From Pelagihabitans pacificus (GTDB taxonomy: Bacteria > Bacteroidota > Bacteroidia > Flavobacteriales > Flavobacteriaceae): DNA of 64,000 bases. The stretch spans positions 682,001 to 746,000 of the forward strand of contig NZ_VIKU02000001.1 of assembly GCF_009371985.2 (NCBI RefSeq), read 5' to 3'. Under the pieces are notes generated by a model that was not told where the DNA came from, searched no databases, and saw only the letters and a list, made by a program, of their open reading frames with translations. How positions within the stretch are numbered: the first letter of the stretch is position 1; each line of letters starts with the position of its first letter. Of this stretch, positions 9,906-18,883 are shown in pieces. The position numbers were made by a program, and so were the translations under genes.

Positions 9906-9930
9906 CCCCGACATATGCTGTCGGGGTTTT
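9906..9930 (+). terminator. Rho-independent terminator after folK-dNK
   Basis: An 8-bp perfect stem, CCCCGACA / TGTCGGGG, with a 5-nt loop (TATGC) is followed by TTTT. It lies between two convergent genes and has a T-run only on the plus strand. Confidence 0.8.
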
Positions 9931-9935
9931 GTTAT

Positions 9936-10478
9936 CTAGGGAGTTAAGGATCGGTGTAATTTTGACCAAATATCCCAGATAACGATTCCGGCGCTTACCG
10001 AAATATTCAGGGAATGCTTGGTGCCGAATTGCGGAATCTCCAACACCCCATCGCAGAGGTCTACCACCTCTTGGGACACCCCCTTTACCTCGTTCCCAAA
10101 AACCACGGCATATTTTTTCGATGCAGCTACTTCAAAATCGTTCAAAAGGGTCGCATTTTCCGTTTGTTCAACGGCAAAGGTCAGCAACCCATCCGATTTT
10201 AATTCGTTCAGAAGGTCCAATGCATTATCCCTATATTCCCATGCCACACTTTCCGTGGCCCCTAATGCCGTTTTATGGATGTCTTTATGTGGAGGGGTCG
10301 CCGTGATTCCACAGAGGTAAATTTTCTCTACTAAAAATGCGTCCGCGGTACGGAAAACCGAACCAATATTATTAAGGCTACGAATATCATCCAGTACTAG
10401 CACCAAAGGGGTCTTCTTAGCCCTTTTGAAAGCTTCGATATCCAATCGGTTTAGTTCTTCGTTTTTGAGTTTGCGCAT
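9936..10478 (-). CDS. TrmH/SpoU family RNA 2'-O-methyltransferase
   Basis: The protein has 180 residues and the SPOUT (knotted) methyltransferase fold. Conserved SpoU motifs are visible: LDDIRSLNNIGSVFRTADAF (motif 1) near residue 29, VFGNEVKGVS (motif 2) near 125, and IPQFGTKHSLNISVSAGI (motif 3) near 148. These bind S-adenosylmethionine and the 2'-hydroxyl of a tRNA or rRNA nucleotide; the exact target cannot be read from the sequence. It lacks an N-terminal substrate-binding domain, so it is a short TrmH type. It is divergent from mutS. Confidence 0.9.
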   Translation of the reverse strand: MRKLKNEELNRLDIEAFKRAKKTPLVLVLDDIRSLNNIGSVFRTADAFLVEKIYLCGITATPPHKDIHKTALGATESVAWEYRDNALDLLNELKSDGLLTFAVEQTENATLLNDFEVAASKKYAVVFGNEVKGVSQEVVDLCDGVLEIPQFGTKHSLNISVSAGIVIWDIWSKLHRSLTP

Positions 10479-10641
10479 TTAAGGTTTAAGGTTCACGGTT
10501 GATAAGGCACATGTTTCTTCTTGGGCGCTGTGACCCCCTAAAAACTTATCCCCATAATATCAACAATGCTGGGGTTTACCTTCCAAAATCGCTACTTTCG
10601 TTTCACGTTCGGTATCGTAAAAATAGTTCAATAAAATCAGT

Positions 10642-13260
10642 TTGGGAAAAACGAAAATAAAGAAGGTGACCCCTTTGATGAAGCAATACAATACCATCAA
10701 GACCAAATATCCTGATGCGCTGTTGCTTTTTCGGGTGGGTGATTTTTACGAGACCTTTGGGGAAGACGCGGTAAAGGCCTCGAAGATCCTGGGAATTATA
10801 CTAACACAACGAAACAATGGCGGCGATCGTACCGAGTTGGCCGGTTTTCCCCATCATTCGCTGAATACGTATTTACCAAAATTGGTCAAAGCGGGGCAAC
10901 GGGTCGCTATCTGCGATCAGCTCGAAGATCCTAAAATGACCAAAACGATCGTAAAACGGGGCGTTACGGAATTGGTCACTCCCGGAGTTGCAATGAATGA
11001 CGATATATTGTCGGCTAAATCGAACAATTTTCTGTGTGCCGTTCATTTTGGAAGAAAGCTCCTAGGGGTTTCCTTTGTGGATATTTCCACGGGAGAATTC
11101 CTTACCGCCGAGGGAGGTGAAGAACAAATTGATAAACTGCTTCAAAATTTCGCACCCAATGAAATCCTGGTCTCCAAAAGCCATAAGAAAGAATTCTTTA
11201 CCCTATTTGGAAATCAGTTCCACACTTTTTTTATGGAAGATTGGGTCTTTCAAGAAGATTATGCCCTTGAAACCCTCACGGCCCATTTTAAGACGGCCAC
11301 CCTAAAGGGTTTTGGGATCGATCATTTACGGCATGGCATCGTGGCCTCAGGAGTGGCATTGCACTATCTCTCCGAAACCCGGCACCGTCAATTGCAGCAT
11401 ATCAATACCTTGAAACGTATCTCCGAGGAGGAGTACATATGGATGGACCGCTTTACCATTCGCAACCTGGAATTGTATCATTCCACGAATGTGAACGCGG
11501 TTACCCTCTTGGATGTGATCGACCGGACCCTTTCGCCCATGGGTGGAAGATTGTTAAAACGCTGGCTCGCCCTTCCGTTAAAGAATATCGAAAAAATACG
11601 GCGGCGGCACCAAGTGATTTCCTATTTGGCGAAAGCGGAGGAAAACCTCGAGAAACTACAACATTGGATCAAGCAGATGGGCGACTTGGAACGTTTGATT
11701 TCAAAGGTGGCGACTGGAAAAATCAATCCCAAGGAGGTAGTACAGCTTAAAAATTCCTTAGAGGCCGTTGTCCCTATCAAACAGTTGACCGCCCGAAGTG
11801 GCAACGAGGCGCTTCTATTGATTTCCGACCGGTTGCAATCCTGCGAACTACTTCGTTCCAAAATCAAGGAAATGCTGTATGAGGAAGCCCCGACACAGAT
11901 TCCCAAGGGAAAGACGATCGCCGATGGGTATTCAGATGAACTCGACGAATTGCGGCGATTGGCCTACTCAGGAAAGGACTATTTGGATACGATGTTGGAG
12001 CGGGAAACAAAACGTACGGGAATCACTTCCCTAAAAATTGCTTCCAACAACGTCTTTGGTTATTATATCGAAGTGCGTAATACGCATAAAGAAAAAGTGC
12101 CCGAAGATTGGATCCGCAAACAAACACTCGTAAGTGCGGAGCGCTACATCACGGAGGAACTAAAAGAGTACGAAGCAAAAATCCTTGGTGCCGAAGAACG
12201 GATTTTAAGTTTGGAACAACAACTGTTCTCCCAGCTGGTGGTATGGATGCAGGAATACATTTCCCCTGTTCAAAACAATGCCCAGCTCATCGCACAGCTT
12301 GACTGTCTTTGCGGTTTTACCCAATTGGCCAAGGAAAACCGGTATGTTATGCCAATCATCAACGATTCTACCGAAATCGAAATAAAGAATGGGCGACATC
12401 CCGTTATCGAGAAGCAGTTGCCCCCGGGGGAATCGTACATCGCAAACGACGTACTACTCAATCGGGAAGACCAGCAAATCATCATGATCACAGGACCCAA
12501 TATGAGTGGGAAATCCGCTATTTTACGACAGACCGCCTTAATCGTACTGCTTGCGCAAATGGGAAGCTTTATCCCCGCCGACTCGGCCAAAATCGGTTAT
12601 GTCGACAAGATTTTTACACGTGTAGGGGCCAGCGACAATATTTCAATGGGGGAATCGACCTTTATGGTAGAGATGAACGAGACGGCCTCTATTCTGAACA
12701 ACCTCAGCGACCGCAGCCTAGTATTGTTAGACGAAATTGGTCGTGGTACGAGCACCTATGACGGTATTTCCATCGCATGGGCCATTTCGGAGTATCTTCA
12801 CGAACACCCTGCCAGGGCGAAGACCCTATTCGCAACGCACTATCACGAATTGAACGAAATGGCCGCCACCTTTGAACGTATTAAAAACTACAATGTTTCG
12901 GTCAAGGAACTAAAGGATAACGTGCTATTTCTCAGAAAGCTCACTCCTGGTGGCAGCGAGCATAGTTTCGGGATACACGTGGCCAAAATGGCCGGTATGC
13001 CGCAACAAGTCATTCGCAAGGCCAATAAAATTTTGAAAAAATTGGAGAAATCCCACTCCAGCGAGGAACTCACTGATAAGCTGCAATCCGTTCAAAGCGA
13101 AATGCAGTTAAGTTTCTTTAACTTGGACGATCCCTTGTTGGAGCAAATCAAGGAAGAAATCACCCATTTGGACATCAATACGCTCACCCCTGTCGAGGCC
13201 TTGATGAAGTTAAGCGAAATCAAACGGCTACTTACCAAAAACAAGAAGGCCACCTCTTGA
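10642..13260 (+). CDS. mutS: DNA mismatch repair protein MutS
   Basis: MutS recognises mismatches and uses ATP to signal repair. The mismatch-binding Phe-x-Glu motif (F35-Y-E37) lies in [14 protein letters not shown], the Walker A motif GPNMSGKS is near residue 618, and the Walker B region [12 protein letters not shown] is near 693, followed by the ATHYHEL switch. The length of 872 residues is normal. The start is a TTG at 10642: the N-terminus [11 protein letters not shown] is conserved in the family, there is an in-frame stop at 10624, and the first ATG (10678) would cut into conserved sequence. A weak promoter-like TACTTTCG lies upstream. Confidence 0.97.
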   Translation: MGKTKIKKVTPLMKQYNTIKTKYPDALLLFRVGDFYETFGEDAVKASKILGIILTQRNNGGDRTELAGFPHHSLNTYLPKLVKAGQRVAICDQLEDPKMTKTIVKRGVTELVTPGVAMNDDILSAKSNNFLCAVHFGRKLLGVSFVDISTGEFLTAEGGEEQIDKLLQNFAPNEILVSKSHKKEFFTLFGNQFHTFFMEDWVFQEDYALETLTAHFKTATLKGFGIDHLRHGIVASGVALHYLSETRHRQLQHINTLKRISEEEYIWMDRFTIRNLELYHSTNVNAVTLLDVIDRTLSPMGGRLLKRWLALPLKNIEKIRRRHQVISYLAKAEENLEKLQHWIKQMGDLERLISKVATGKINPKEVVQLKNSLEAVVPIKQLTARSGNEALLLISDRLQSCELLRSKIKEMLYEEAPTQIPKGKTIADGYSDELDELRRLAYSGKDYLDTMLERETKRTGITSLKIASNNVFGYYIEVRNTHKEKVPEDWIRKQTLVSAERYITEELKEYEAKILGAEERILSLEQQLFSQLVVWMQEYISPVQNNAQLIAQLDCLCGFTQLAKENRYVMPIINDSTEIEIKNGRHPVIEKQLPPGESYIANDVLLNREDQQIIMITGPNMSGKSAILRQTALIVLLAQMGSFIPADSAKIGYVDKIFTRVGASDNISMGESTFMVEMNETASILNNLSDRSLVLLDEIGRGTSTYDGISIAWAISEYLHEHPARAKTLFATHYHELNEMAATFERIKNYNVSVKELKDNVLFLRKLTPGGSEHSFGIHVAKMAGMPQQVIRKANKILKKLEKSHSSEELTDKLQSVQSEMQLSFFNLDDPLLEQIKEEITHLDINTLTPVEALMKLSEIKRLLTKNKKATS

Positions 13261-13313
13261 ATCTACCCCCTAATTGGGGCTTTTGGCTTTTGTTTCTTTT
13301 GTCAAAATTTTCT

Positions 13314-13342
13314 TTGCCTTTCATAGAATTATATTAAATTTG
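13314..13342 (+). promoter_or_regulatory. Promoter of the tRNA-Gly/tRNA-Leu unit
   Basis: TTG (13314-13316), an 18-bp spacer and TAAATTTG (13335-13342) form a full Bacteroidetes-type -33/-7 promoter, 50 bp upstream of the tRNA-Gly gene. Confidence 0.75.
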
Positions 13343-13392
13343 CATCCGCATCATTGGAAAGATGCGATGTTCTCTTAAAAGCTAGTAGAAAT

Positions 13393-13468
13393 GCGAAAAT
13401 AGCTCAGTTGGTAGAGCGCCACCTTGCCAAGGTGGAGGTCGCGGGTTCGAATCCCGTTTTTCGCTCCA
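13393..13468 (+). tRNA. tRNA-Gly (anticodon GCC), CCA encoded
   Basis: The acceptor stem GCGAAAA/TTTTCGC, D arm with AGCTCAGTTGGTAGAGC, anticodon loop TTGCCAA with GCC, and T arm GCGGGTTCGAATCCCGT all fold. The 3' CCA is encoded in the DNA. Confidence 0.97.
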
Positions 13469-13472
13469 AAGG

Positions 13473-13498
13473 AAACGCTGCTCGCCGGCGTTTTTTTG
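13473..13498 (+). terminator. Terminator-like hairpin between the two tRNA genes
   Basis: AAACGC / GCGTTT with a 9-nt loop is followed by a run of seven T in total. It would partly separate tRNA-Gly from tRNA-Leu, for which no independent promoter is evident, so it may instead be a processing or attenuating hairpin. Confidence 0.5.
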
Positions 13499-13539
13499 TT
13501 TGAAGTCCGGCCCTCCATTACAAAGGTTTCGGAGGACAC

Positions 13540-13624
13540 GCTCGAGTGGTGGAATTGGTAGACACGTTGGACTTAAAATCCAATGGCCATTATGGCCGTG
13601 CGGGTTCAAGTCCCGCCTCGAGTA
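13540..13624 (+). tRNA. tRNA-Leu (anticodon UAA), no encoded CCA
   Basis: This class II tRNA has acceptor GCTCGAG/CTCGAGT, anticodon stem TTGGA/TCCAA with loop CTTAAAA (anticodon TAA), a long variable arm (GGCCATTATGGCC) and T arm GCGGGTTCAAGTCCCGC. The discriminator base is A, as expected for leucine tRNAs. The bases after it are CA, so CCA is not encoded, unlike the upstream tRNA-Gly. A near copy of its 3' end occurs at 16029-16044. Confidence 0.96.
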
Positions 13625-13636
13625 CAGATGTATGGA

Positions 13637-13663
13637 AAACCAAAGCTGTCGCTTTGGTTTTTT
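13637..13663 (+). terminator. Rho-independent terminator after tRNA-Leu
   Basis: A 10-bp stem AAACCAAAGC / GCTTTGGTTT with a TGTC loop runs into TTT. Confidence 0.85.
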
Positions 13664-13664
13664 G

Positions 13665-14012
13665 TTTGGTAACGGACCCTACCTTCGTTAAGTGCAACAG
13701 CTAAACAAAAGGAAATCCGAATAGTATCGGTATTGGCTTGATGCTTTACCAATAAAATAATTGCCCGTTTACGAATGACCATAAATAGTCGAAGTTATAC
13801 CAAGCATTACGTTGCCATGCCGCATTTTCCTCCGATGCGAACCGATATTGAAAGCATGCGAGCGGTGTACTCTTAACAAGTTCTTGAAATAGCAATGCTT
13901 TCCCATCCAGAATCCTCACATAATTCCTAAGGTAGCCTACTCTTGCAAATATTAGTAATCCCAATGGCTTGAACTTGATTTACAACGAATACTTACTACA
14001 AGGAGGTACGAA
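13665..14012. other. Intergenic stretch with no supported gene
   Basis: About 350 bp downstream of tRNA-Leu. A 72-codon minus-strand frame (13746-13964) exists, but I do not recognise it, it has no visible motif and it has no promoter. It might be a remnant of an insertion at the tRNA, but nothing in it looks like an integrase or transposase. Confidence 0.4.
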
Positions 14013-14819
14013 TCAATACAAAACAGGATTTAGTGGGGTGTTGATGGTCTGGCCGATTTTTGCTCCGGGACACCAGGTTTCCCAATCGTTTTTCTGGCCA
14101 TCATTCGATGGTTCTTTAAGTTTCATCTCCTTATCCATGTAAATCACGGTCATGACTTTTCTCGTCCGATCCGTGGTATTTGCGCCTGCTCGGTGGTATA
14201 CCCAACCCGAGTGAAAACTGATTTCTCCGACTTCAAAAGGCTCGATGACATGCTTAAAATCGGTTACCTTTAAACGTTTTTCGATCAACATTTCACTATC
14301 GGCACCAATCGATAGTTCCCTACCTTCCATAATCCCGTGACTGCCGGCACTGAATTCAAGCGGCCCCATTTCCAAACCGGTTTCTTGCAACGGAATCCAA
14401 GCTGTGATTGTTTTATCGGTTTCTAAGGGCCAATAGTGCTGGTCTGCATGCCATGGTGTAATGCCACCACCGGCTTCTTTGAACAACGCTTGGTCATGAT
14501 ATAAACGGACACCCTCAACCTGCATTAGGTCCGATGCGATTTTGGCAATACGTTTGCTAAACACCAACTCCTTAATAGCACTGTCTTCTTTCCAAAGGTT
14601 GAAAAGTTGTAAAAAGGCCTTATCGTAAACAGAGCGTTCGGCTAGTGGAACAGTCTGTTGGTTCAATTCATCTACCTTCTTTGAAATGACCTGATTGAAA
14701 TGCTCCAAAGTGGTGCTGTCCAGTACATTTTTAAGTTTAATGTATCTGTTCTTATGGTAAAACTCGATTTGCTCGGCCGTTAGAACATATGGTTGGTCCA
14801 ATGCTATCGTGGTTGACAT
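14013..14819 (-). CDS. Phytanoyl-CoA dioxygenase (PhyH) family protein
   Basis: This is a 268-residue Fe(II)/2-oxoglutarate-dependent oxygenase of the PhyH family. The iron ligands are H124 and D126 in WHADQHYWP and H209 in HSGWVYHRAG, with an arginine (R218 or R220) placed to bind 2-oxoglutarate. The substrate is unknown; bacterial relatives hydroxylate small molecules, lipids or secondary metabolites. It is divergent from an AraC-type regulator across a 131-bp gap, the usual layout for an enzyme and its own activator. The two genes lie alone between tRNA-Leu and a partial tRNA-Leu copy and may be accessory. Confidence 0.9.
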   Translation of the reverse strand: MSTTIALDQPYVLTAEQIEFYHKNRYIKLKNVLDSTTLEHFNQVISKKVDELNQQTVPLAERSVYDKAFLQLFNLWKEDSAIKELVFSKRIAKIASDLMQVEGVRLYHDQALFKEAGGGITPWHADQHYWPLETDKTITAWIPLQETGLEMGPLEFSAGSHGIMEGRELSIGADSEMLIEKRLKVTDFKHVIEPFEVGEISFHSGWVYHRAGANTTDRTRKVMTVIYMDKEMKLKEPSNDGQKNDWETWCPGAKIGQTINTPLNPVLY

Positions 14820-14950
14820 AATTTTACTTATTTATAGGAACAAAGGTATCACCATACTTGGGGTAATTATTTTTACATCTGAACCCAAACTATGCGTATT
14901 TAAACTTAAATGTATATTTTTAGAAGAAAACAAGTTTTAAACAGCTTATT

Positions 14951-15799
14951 TTGAAGCCTACACTAGAACAACTGAATTTAAATAACTCAGAACGATCCTT
15001 TCGGTTTTTCAAAAGGGAGGTCGACGCCTTTCGGCCCTTTTGGCATTACCATCCAGAACTGGAGGTGACCTTCATTTCAAAAGGAAATGGCACTCGGTTT
15101 GTAGGTAATTCAATTGAGCCATTTACAAATATGGACTTGGTCATGATTGGTAAAAATCTCCCACATCACTGGGTTGGCGTCCGTAGCGATACGGAAGAAA
15201 AACAGGAGGCGTTCGTATTTCAGTTTAACGATGATATGTTTGTAGGTTTCAAGGAATGTAGCGACTTTGAAATCTTGTTCGATTTATCAGGAAGAGGAAT
15301 ATTTTTTGAAAGTCCCTCAAACTCGCTGGTCCATCGTATTCTCAATTTTGAGTTTTTGAACGATGTGGAACAACTTTGCTCCTTGCTATTACTGATGAAG
15401 GACTTAAACAGTCATGGTCGCAAGAGGTTTTTGACCTCCGAATCCTACGCCCTTATGCATAATCAAAAATTGACCCGGCAAAAGTTCACAAAAGTCAACC
15501 ATCATATACTTGAAAATCTCGATCAAAAACTAACGGTGAACGAAATGGCCGAGATAACCCATATGGTACCACAGTCATTCTGTCGCTGGTTCAAGAAACA
15601 CTCAGGCCATTCTTTCGTGAATTTTTTGAATCTTTCCCGGATAGAACGGGCGTGTCAGCACTTGGTACTATCCTCAAATCCCATCCAGGAAATTGCTTTT
15701 AACTGTGGTTTTGAGACAATAAGTCATTTTAATCGAACGTTCAAAAAAATTAAGAAAATCAGTCCAAGAGAATATCGTAGTAAAAAATATTCCCGATAA
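14951..15799 (+). CDS. AraC family transcriptional regulator with N-terminal cupin domain
   Basis: The 282-residue protein has a cupin sensor (about residues 20-150, with the HYHPELEVTFI segment) and two C-terminal AraC-type HTH motifs (about 180-280; LTVNEMAEITHMVPQSFCRWFKK, split here as the first HTH, then IQEIAFNCGF in the second). The start codon is TTG at 14951: there is a stop in frame at 14921, no ATG lies between, and the next ATG would remove most of the cupin. It probably controls the divergent phyH-like gene, with a sugar or other small ligand bound in the cupin. Confidence 0.9.
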   Translation: MKPTLEQLNLNNSERSFRFFKREVDAFRPFWHYHPELEVTFISKGNGTRFVGNSIEPFTNMDLVMIGKNLPHHWVGVRSDTEEKQEAFVFQFNDDMFVGFKECSDFEILFDLSGRGIFFESPSNSLVHRILNFEFLNDVEQLCSLLLLMKDLNSHGRKRFLTSESYALMHNQKLTRQKFTKVNHHILENLDQKLTVNEMAEITHMVPQSFCRWFKKHSGHSFVNFLNLSRIERACQHLVLSSNPIQEIAFNCGFETISHFNRTFKKIKKISPREYRSKKYSR

Positions 15800-16028
15800 T
15801 TTTCACCCTGGCCTAACCGCCCATTTCCTCATCTCTTGGTTCGCTTAGCACAGTTTACCATGCCAATGTAAAAATCGCATTCCAAAAAACAGCTACTTCG
15901 GCTGTGGCTTTTCGTTTTGGAAGTGGAGCCAAGCGGGATTGAGTGGCAGTGTATAAAACTGAAAATCATCCTGTAGGGATTGGGTTTCCATTCTTAAGAT
16001 GTTAGTATCGGGACTCACCGAAGGCAAT

Positions 16029-16044
16029 TCCCGTCTCGAGAACA
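16029..16044 (+). repeat. Imperfect direct copy of the tRNA-Leu 3' end (possible attachment-site remnant)
   Basis: TCCCGTCTCGAGAACA matches the 3' end of tRNA-Leu at 13611-13626 (TCCCGCCTCGAGTACA) at 14 of 16 positions, in the same orientation, 2.4 kb away. Each copy is followed by a terminator hairpin. Such a pair can flank DNA that integrated at a tRNA gene. No integrase lies between, so this could be an old, decayed event or chance. Confidence 0.4.
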
Positions 16045-16071
16045 AAAGCCTTACTAAACGTAAGGCTTTTT
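16044..16071. terminator. Hairpin terminator, likely bidirectional
   Basis: A 10-bp perfect stem AAAAGCCTTA / TAAGGCTTTT with a 7-nt loop has T-runs on both strands. It lies downstream of the LytTR regulator gene (minus) and of the araC gene (plus). Confidence 0.75.
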
Positions 16072-16183
16072 GTTTGACTTAAAATCAAAAAAAGTATGGG
16101 TGGAACGGTACTGCTCATCCATTCATTTGTTGATAGATTTCCATCTCAATATGGATTAAAATCGTACAAAGATTGCAATCAAT

Positions 16184-17293
16184 CTATTGATTTAACCATT
16201 GTTTGAATTCCGAAGCTCTATTCTTACTTATAATGATATCAAGTTCAGAATTTGGGTTTATTAAAATTTTGAGTTGGTTGTTACCATACTTAACGATTTT
16301 TTCAATTGCGGAAATTGCAATGATAAATTGTCTATTTGCCCTGAAAAAATGGTTTCCATCAAGATTGGAAATAAGCTCGTCAAGACTGGAATTTGAAGTT
16401 GATCTTTTGGAGTCTATACAAACTATGTAAGTAATAGTGTTTTCAGTATATATATATGCAATTTCCTTGGTAGGCACCGGCCTAAGTTCATTTCTATGAT
16501 AGGTAAGTATGCGGCTTTTTGAGGAACTATCATCCTCATTATTTTCAACCGATTGCCCTACTACTCTTTTTTGGTATGCATCTACCGCACTATTGAGTTT
16601 TGCCAGATTAACTACTTCGTTGGAAAGTTTCACATTCTTTTCCTCTAATCTATTTTCATACCTGCTACCGATTAGCCTCACTATAACAACGGAAGTAACT
16701 ATCATAACAAGCCCCATAACGATCAAAATGTTATAGAACTTATTTCTTAAATCATTTATTTGTGACATTACCAATTGGGTATTGGCATGTGCTGCAATAA
16801 TCCAATCAGAATTATCAACGGGATATAGATAAATTACCTCTGATTCTTGTGAAGTATCCTCAAAGTCCCGAATTCCCCCCACGGCCTGTTTATTCTGTAA
16901 TAAACTGTAAAAGTCTTTTGAGGTTAAATCGTCCGATACTGATGAAACAAAAGATTCTTCCGGACTTATGCTTTGCCCGACAACTTTAATATCCGGATGA
17001 CAAATGATTTTACCGGACCAGTCAAACATACTTACAAAACCGATGGTCTGGTTGGTACTACCTATGCTGTTTTGCAAGGAAATAATTGCGGTATCCTTTA
17101 AAACACCATTCTTTAACTGTTCTCCTAATAGGGAAGCTACTTCCCTAGCTTCTCTTTTACTGAATTCCAACTGCGTCTCCAATACCCTATCTACGCTGAA
17201 CTTCACAAAATAACGAACCGCAACGCTTGATATAATCAAAAAGATTATCGTAATACCTAAAAATGTCAAAAGATAGAGGCGATCTTTTCGCAT
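16184..17293 (-). CDS. Membrane-bound one-component regulator: Cache sensor + LytTR DNA-binding domain
   Basis: In order, the 369-residue protein has a membrane helix (about 8-28), an extracytoplasmic domain of about 150 residues that looks like a Cache-type sensor (GFVSMFDWSGKIICHP near 85-100 is typical), a second helix (about 188-208), a coiled-coil linker (212-245) and a C-terminal LytTR DNA-binding domain (265-368, with FFRANRQFII). It therefore reads an external signal and binds DNA while anchored in the membrane, without a kinase. The gene is divergent from the cytochrome c operon. Two operons nearby share tandem TTCCC boxes 20 bp apart, the two-turn spacing expected for a LytTR dimer, so this is their likely regulator (inference). 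Confidence 0.85.
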   Translation of the reverse strand: MRKDRLYLLTFLGITIIFLIISSVAVRYFVKFSVDRVLETQLEFSKREAREVASLLGEQLKNGVLKDTAIISLQNSIGSTNQTIGFVSMFDWSGKIICHPDIKVVGQSISPEESFVSSVSDDLTSKDFYSLLQNKQAVGGIRDFEDTSQESEVIYLYPVDNSDWIIAAHANTQLVMSQINDLRNKFYNILIVMGLVMIVTSVVIVRLIGSRYENRLEEKNVKLSNEVVNLAKLNSAVDAYQKRVVGQSVENNEDDSSSKSRILTYHRNELRPVPTKEIAYIYTENTITYIVCIDSKRSTSNSSLDELISNLDGNHFFRANRQFIIAISAIEKIVKYGNNQLKILINPNSELDIIISKNRASEFKQWLNQ

Positions 17294-17399
17294 GGCTGTT
17301 CAATGAAGTGCTAAAATAGTAATCTTTAAAGATACAGGGCCACTGAGGGGCTTATAAGGTGGGCAAATCTAAAAATCGACAAAATTTCAACCATTAAAA

Positions 17400-17472
17400 T
17401 TCCCGATTAAACCCAAAATTTCCCTTTCACGGAGGTTAATAGGGTACCCTGGCCCTGAAATTATTCTATTTG
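17400..17472 (+). promoter_or_regulatory. Control region of redox operon 1: tandem TTCCC boxes plus TATTTG element
   Basis: TTCCC occurs at 17400-17404 and again at 17420-17424, where it is extended to TTCCCTTTCAC. AGGTT follows at 17433-17437 and a -7-like TATTTG at 17467-17472. The same elements with identical offsets lie upstream of operon 2 (20144-20216). The match is far better than the surrounding sequence and suggests shared activation, probably by the divergent LytTR protein. Confidence 0.7.
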
Positions 17473-17508
17473 ATTTCAATTAAAATTAATCTCTTAAAAA
17501 TAAAAACG

Positions 17509-17886
17509 ATGAAAAAAACAAGACTAGGCATAGCTTTTTTCTGCGCCCTTTGTATTTGGAGTTGTACAAATGATAGCGAAGCCGATTTAATTGAACAAGA
17601 ACAAATGGATGATGAGCCTACGGATGGCTCCGGGGTCACTTACGAAAACACAATTCGATCTATTATGCAAAGCAGCTGTGTTAACTGCCACGATGATCCC
17701 CCTAGAAACGGAGCCCCTTTCGCCCTGGTTACTTTCCAACAAGTTAGCTCCAGAGCCAATGGTATCCTGGAAGCTATGTCTCGCCAAAGCGGTGAGTCGG
17801 CGGCCATGCCTCCTGCAGGGAGACTCCCACAAAACACGATAGATCAAATTCAGCAATGGATCGATAACGGACTCCCTGAGAATTAA
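17509..17886 (+). CDS. Small c-type cytochrome lipoprotein
   Basis: The 125-residue protein has a lipoprotein signal with the acylated cysteine probably C19, an acidic linker, and one heme c site C57-V-N-C60-H61. A methionine in AAMPPAGRLP (M100) is well placed as the distal heme ligand. The C-terminal helix (IQQWIDNGLP) is typical of cytochrome c domains found at the end of planctomycete/Bacteroidetes redox proteins. It is the first gene of an operon with YceI, an OB-fold protein, a DUF5777 barrel and a heavy-metal-domain protein. I start at ATG 17509, which gives a proper signal peptide. Confidence 0.85.
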   Translation: MKKTRLGIAFFCALCIWSCTNDSEADLIEQEQMDDEPTDGSGVTYENTIRSIMQSSCVNCHDDPPRNGAPFALVTFQQVSSRANGILEAMSRQSGESAAMPPAGRLPQNTIDQIQQWIDNGLPEN

Positions 17887-17915
17887 AATATACTTCTAAC
17901 GATTAAACCTTAAAA

Positions 17916-18476
17916 ATGAAACAACGTAAAATCCCATTGGCGGCAATACTCATTCCCATTAGTGTATTTGCTTTCAATCTGAATGCCCAAAGCAAATATG
18001 TCGATAAAGCTGGCTACCTAAAATTTGAAGCCTCGGAAGCACTTTTCGAACCCGTCGAAGCGATAAACAAATCTGTAACCGCAGTACTAAATACCGATAC
18101 CGGTGAATTTGCCTCTTTGGCATTGATTGTAGGTTTTCGGTTCGAAAATTCGCTAATGGAAGAACATTTTAATGAAAACTACATAGAATCCGAAACGTAT
18201 CCTAAAGCCATATTCAAAGGGATGCTGATTGATTTTGACCTTTCAAGTTTGTCTAAAGACCCCATAGAAATTATGGTAGATGGGAAATTAGCATTGCATG
18301 GAAAAGAAAAAGAGGTCAAAACGATGGTCAGTATGCAAAAATTGAATGGCACCATAGTCATGAAGGGGGGCTTTACCGTCACCCCTTCAGACTTTGATAT
18401 TGAAATTCCATCCATTGTAAAAAACAAAATTGCCAAAGAGGTGCTTGTATCGTTGAACTTTAATCTTAAACCATGA
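17916..18476 (+). CDS. YceI family protein (operon 1)
   Basis: The 186-residue secreted protein has a signal peptide (about residues 1-25, ending in NLNAQ) and the YceI lipocalin-like fold. Other YceI proteins bind polyisoprenoids in a hydrophobic barrel, so a quinone or isoprenoid ligand is plausible but not shown. The segment LMEEHFNENYIESETYPKA is nearly the same in the second YceI protein at 22443 (MREHFNESYIESDIYPKA), which marks the two as paralogues. Its stop overlaps the next ATG by four bases (ATGA), so translation is coupled. Confidence 0.9.
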   Translation: MKQRKIPLAAILIPISVFAFNLNAQSKYVDKAGYLKFEASEALFEPVEAINKSVTAVLNTDTGEFASLALIVGFRFENSLMEEHFNENYIESETYPKAIFKGMLIDFDLSSLSKDPIEIMVDGKLALHGKEKEVKTMVSMQKLNGTIVMKGGFTVTPSDFDIEIPSIVKNKIAKEVLVSLNFNLKP

Positions 18477-18883
18477 GTAAAAAGAACAAGAGGTACTTCC
18501 TAATGGGTTTCGCCGCCTTGGTGATCTTAACAGCTTTTGTAATCTATGACAGGGTTTTTAATGCTGCACCTAGAGAGATAGCCAAGGAAACCACGGAATT
18601 TTCGATACCCGCTGACAATCTACAATTTCATTTTGCGGATAATCAAGCGAAGGCCACGGCGAAGTATTTAAACAGGGTGCTGGAAACCAGTGGGTCGGTC
18701 ACTGAATTAGGAACCAATACGATGGTCTTGGAAAATAGGGTTCAAGTCTATTTCTTGGACAATCCCGAACAGGATATTTCCCTGGGGGATACTATAAGCA
18801 TCAAAGGTAGATGTGTTGGCTTTGATGAGCTGTTACTCCTAGTCAAAATAGATCAAGCAACAACCATAAAACAAAATAAATGA
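18473..18883 (+). CDS. Membrane-anchored OB-fold (tRNA_anti-like) protein (operon 1)
   Basis: The 136-residue protein has one N-terminal membrane helix (about 9-28) and an extracytoplasmic OB-fold domain of the tRNA_anti-like type (AKYLNRVLETSGSVTEL, then DTISIKGRCVGFDEL). This fold family occurs in secreted Bacteroidetes proteins without known nucleic-acid roles. It overlaps its neighbours by ATGA on both sides. A lipoprotein version sits at the matching place in operon 2. I do not know its function. Confidence 0.75.
   Translation: MSKKNKRYFLMGFAALVILTAFVIYDRVFNAAPREIAKETTEFSIPADNLQFHFADNQAKATAKYLNRVLETSGSVTELGTNTMVLENRVQVYFLDNPEQDISLGDTISIKGRCVGFDELLLLVKIDQATTIKQNK

Larger units (their letters stand above)
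15800..16183. other. Intergenic stretch carrying two hairpins and a partial tRNA copy
   Basis: No gene is supported. A hairpin ACAGC/GCTGT with loop TACTTCG (15889-15905) is followed by broken T-runs and may end the araC transcript. At 16029-16044 there is an imperfect copy of the tRNA-Leu 3' end, and at 16044-16071 a strong hairpin. The rest shows nothing recognisable. Confidence 0.5.

Noticed and set aside
13382-13609. 75-codon minus-strand frame across the tRNA genes
   Set aside because: It is antisense to two well-folded tRNAs and has no independent support.
13746-13964. 72-codon minus-strand frame after tRNA-Leu
   Set aside because: No recognisable family, promoter or partner; kept only as part of an intergenic description.
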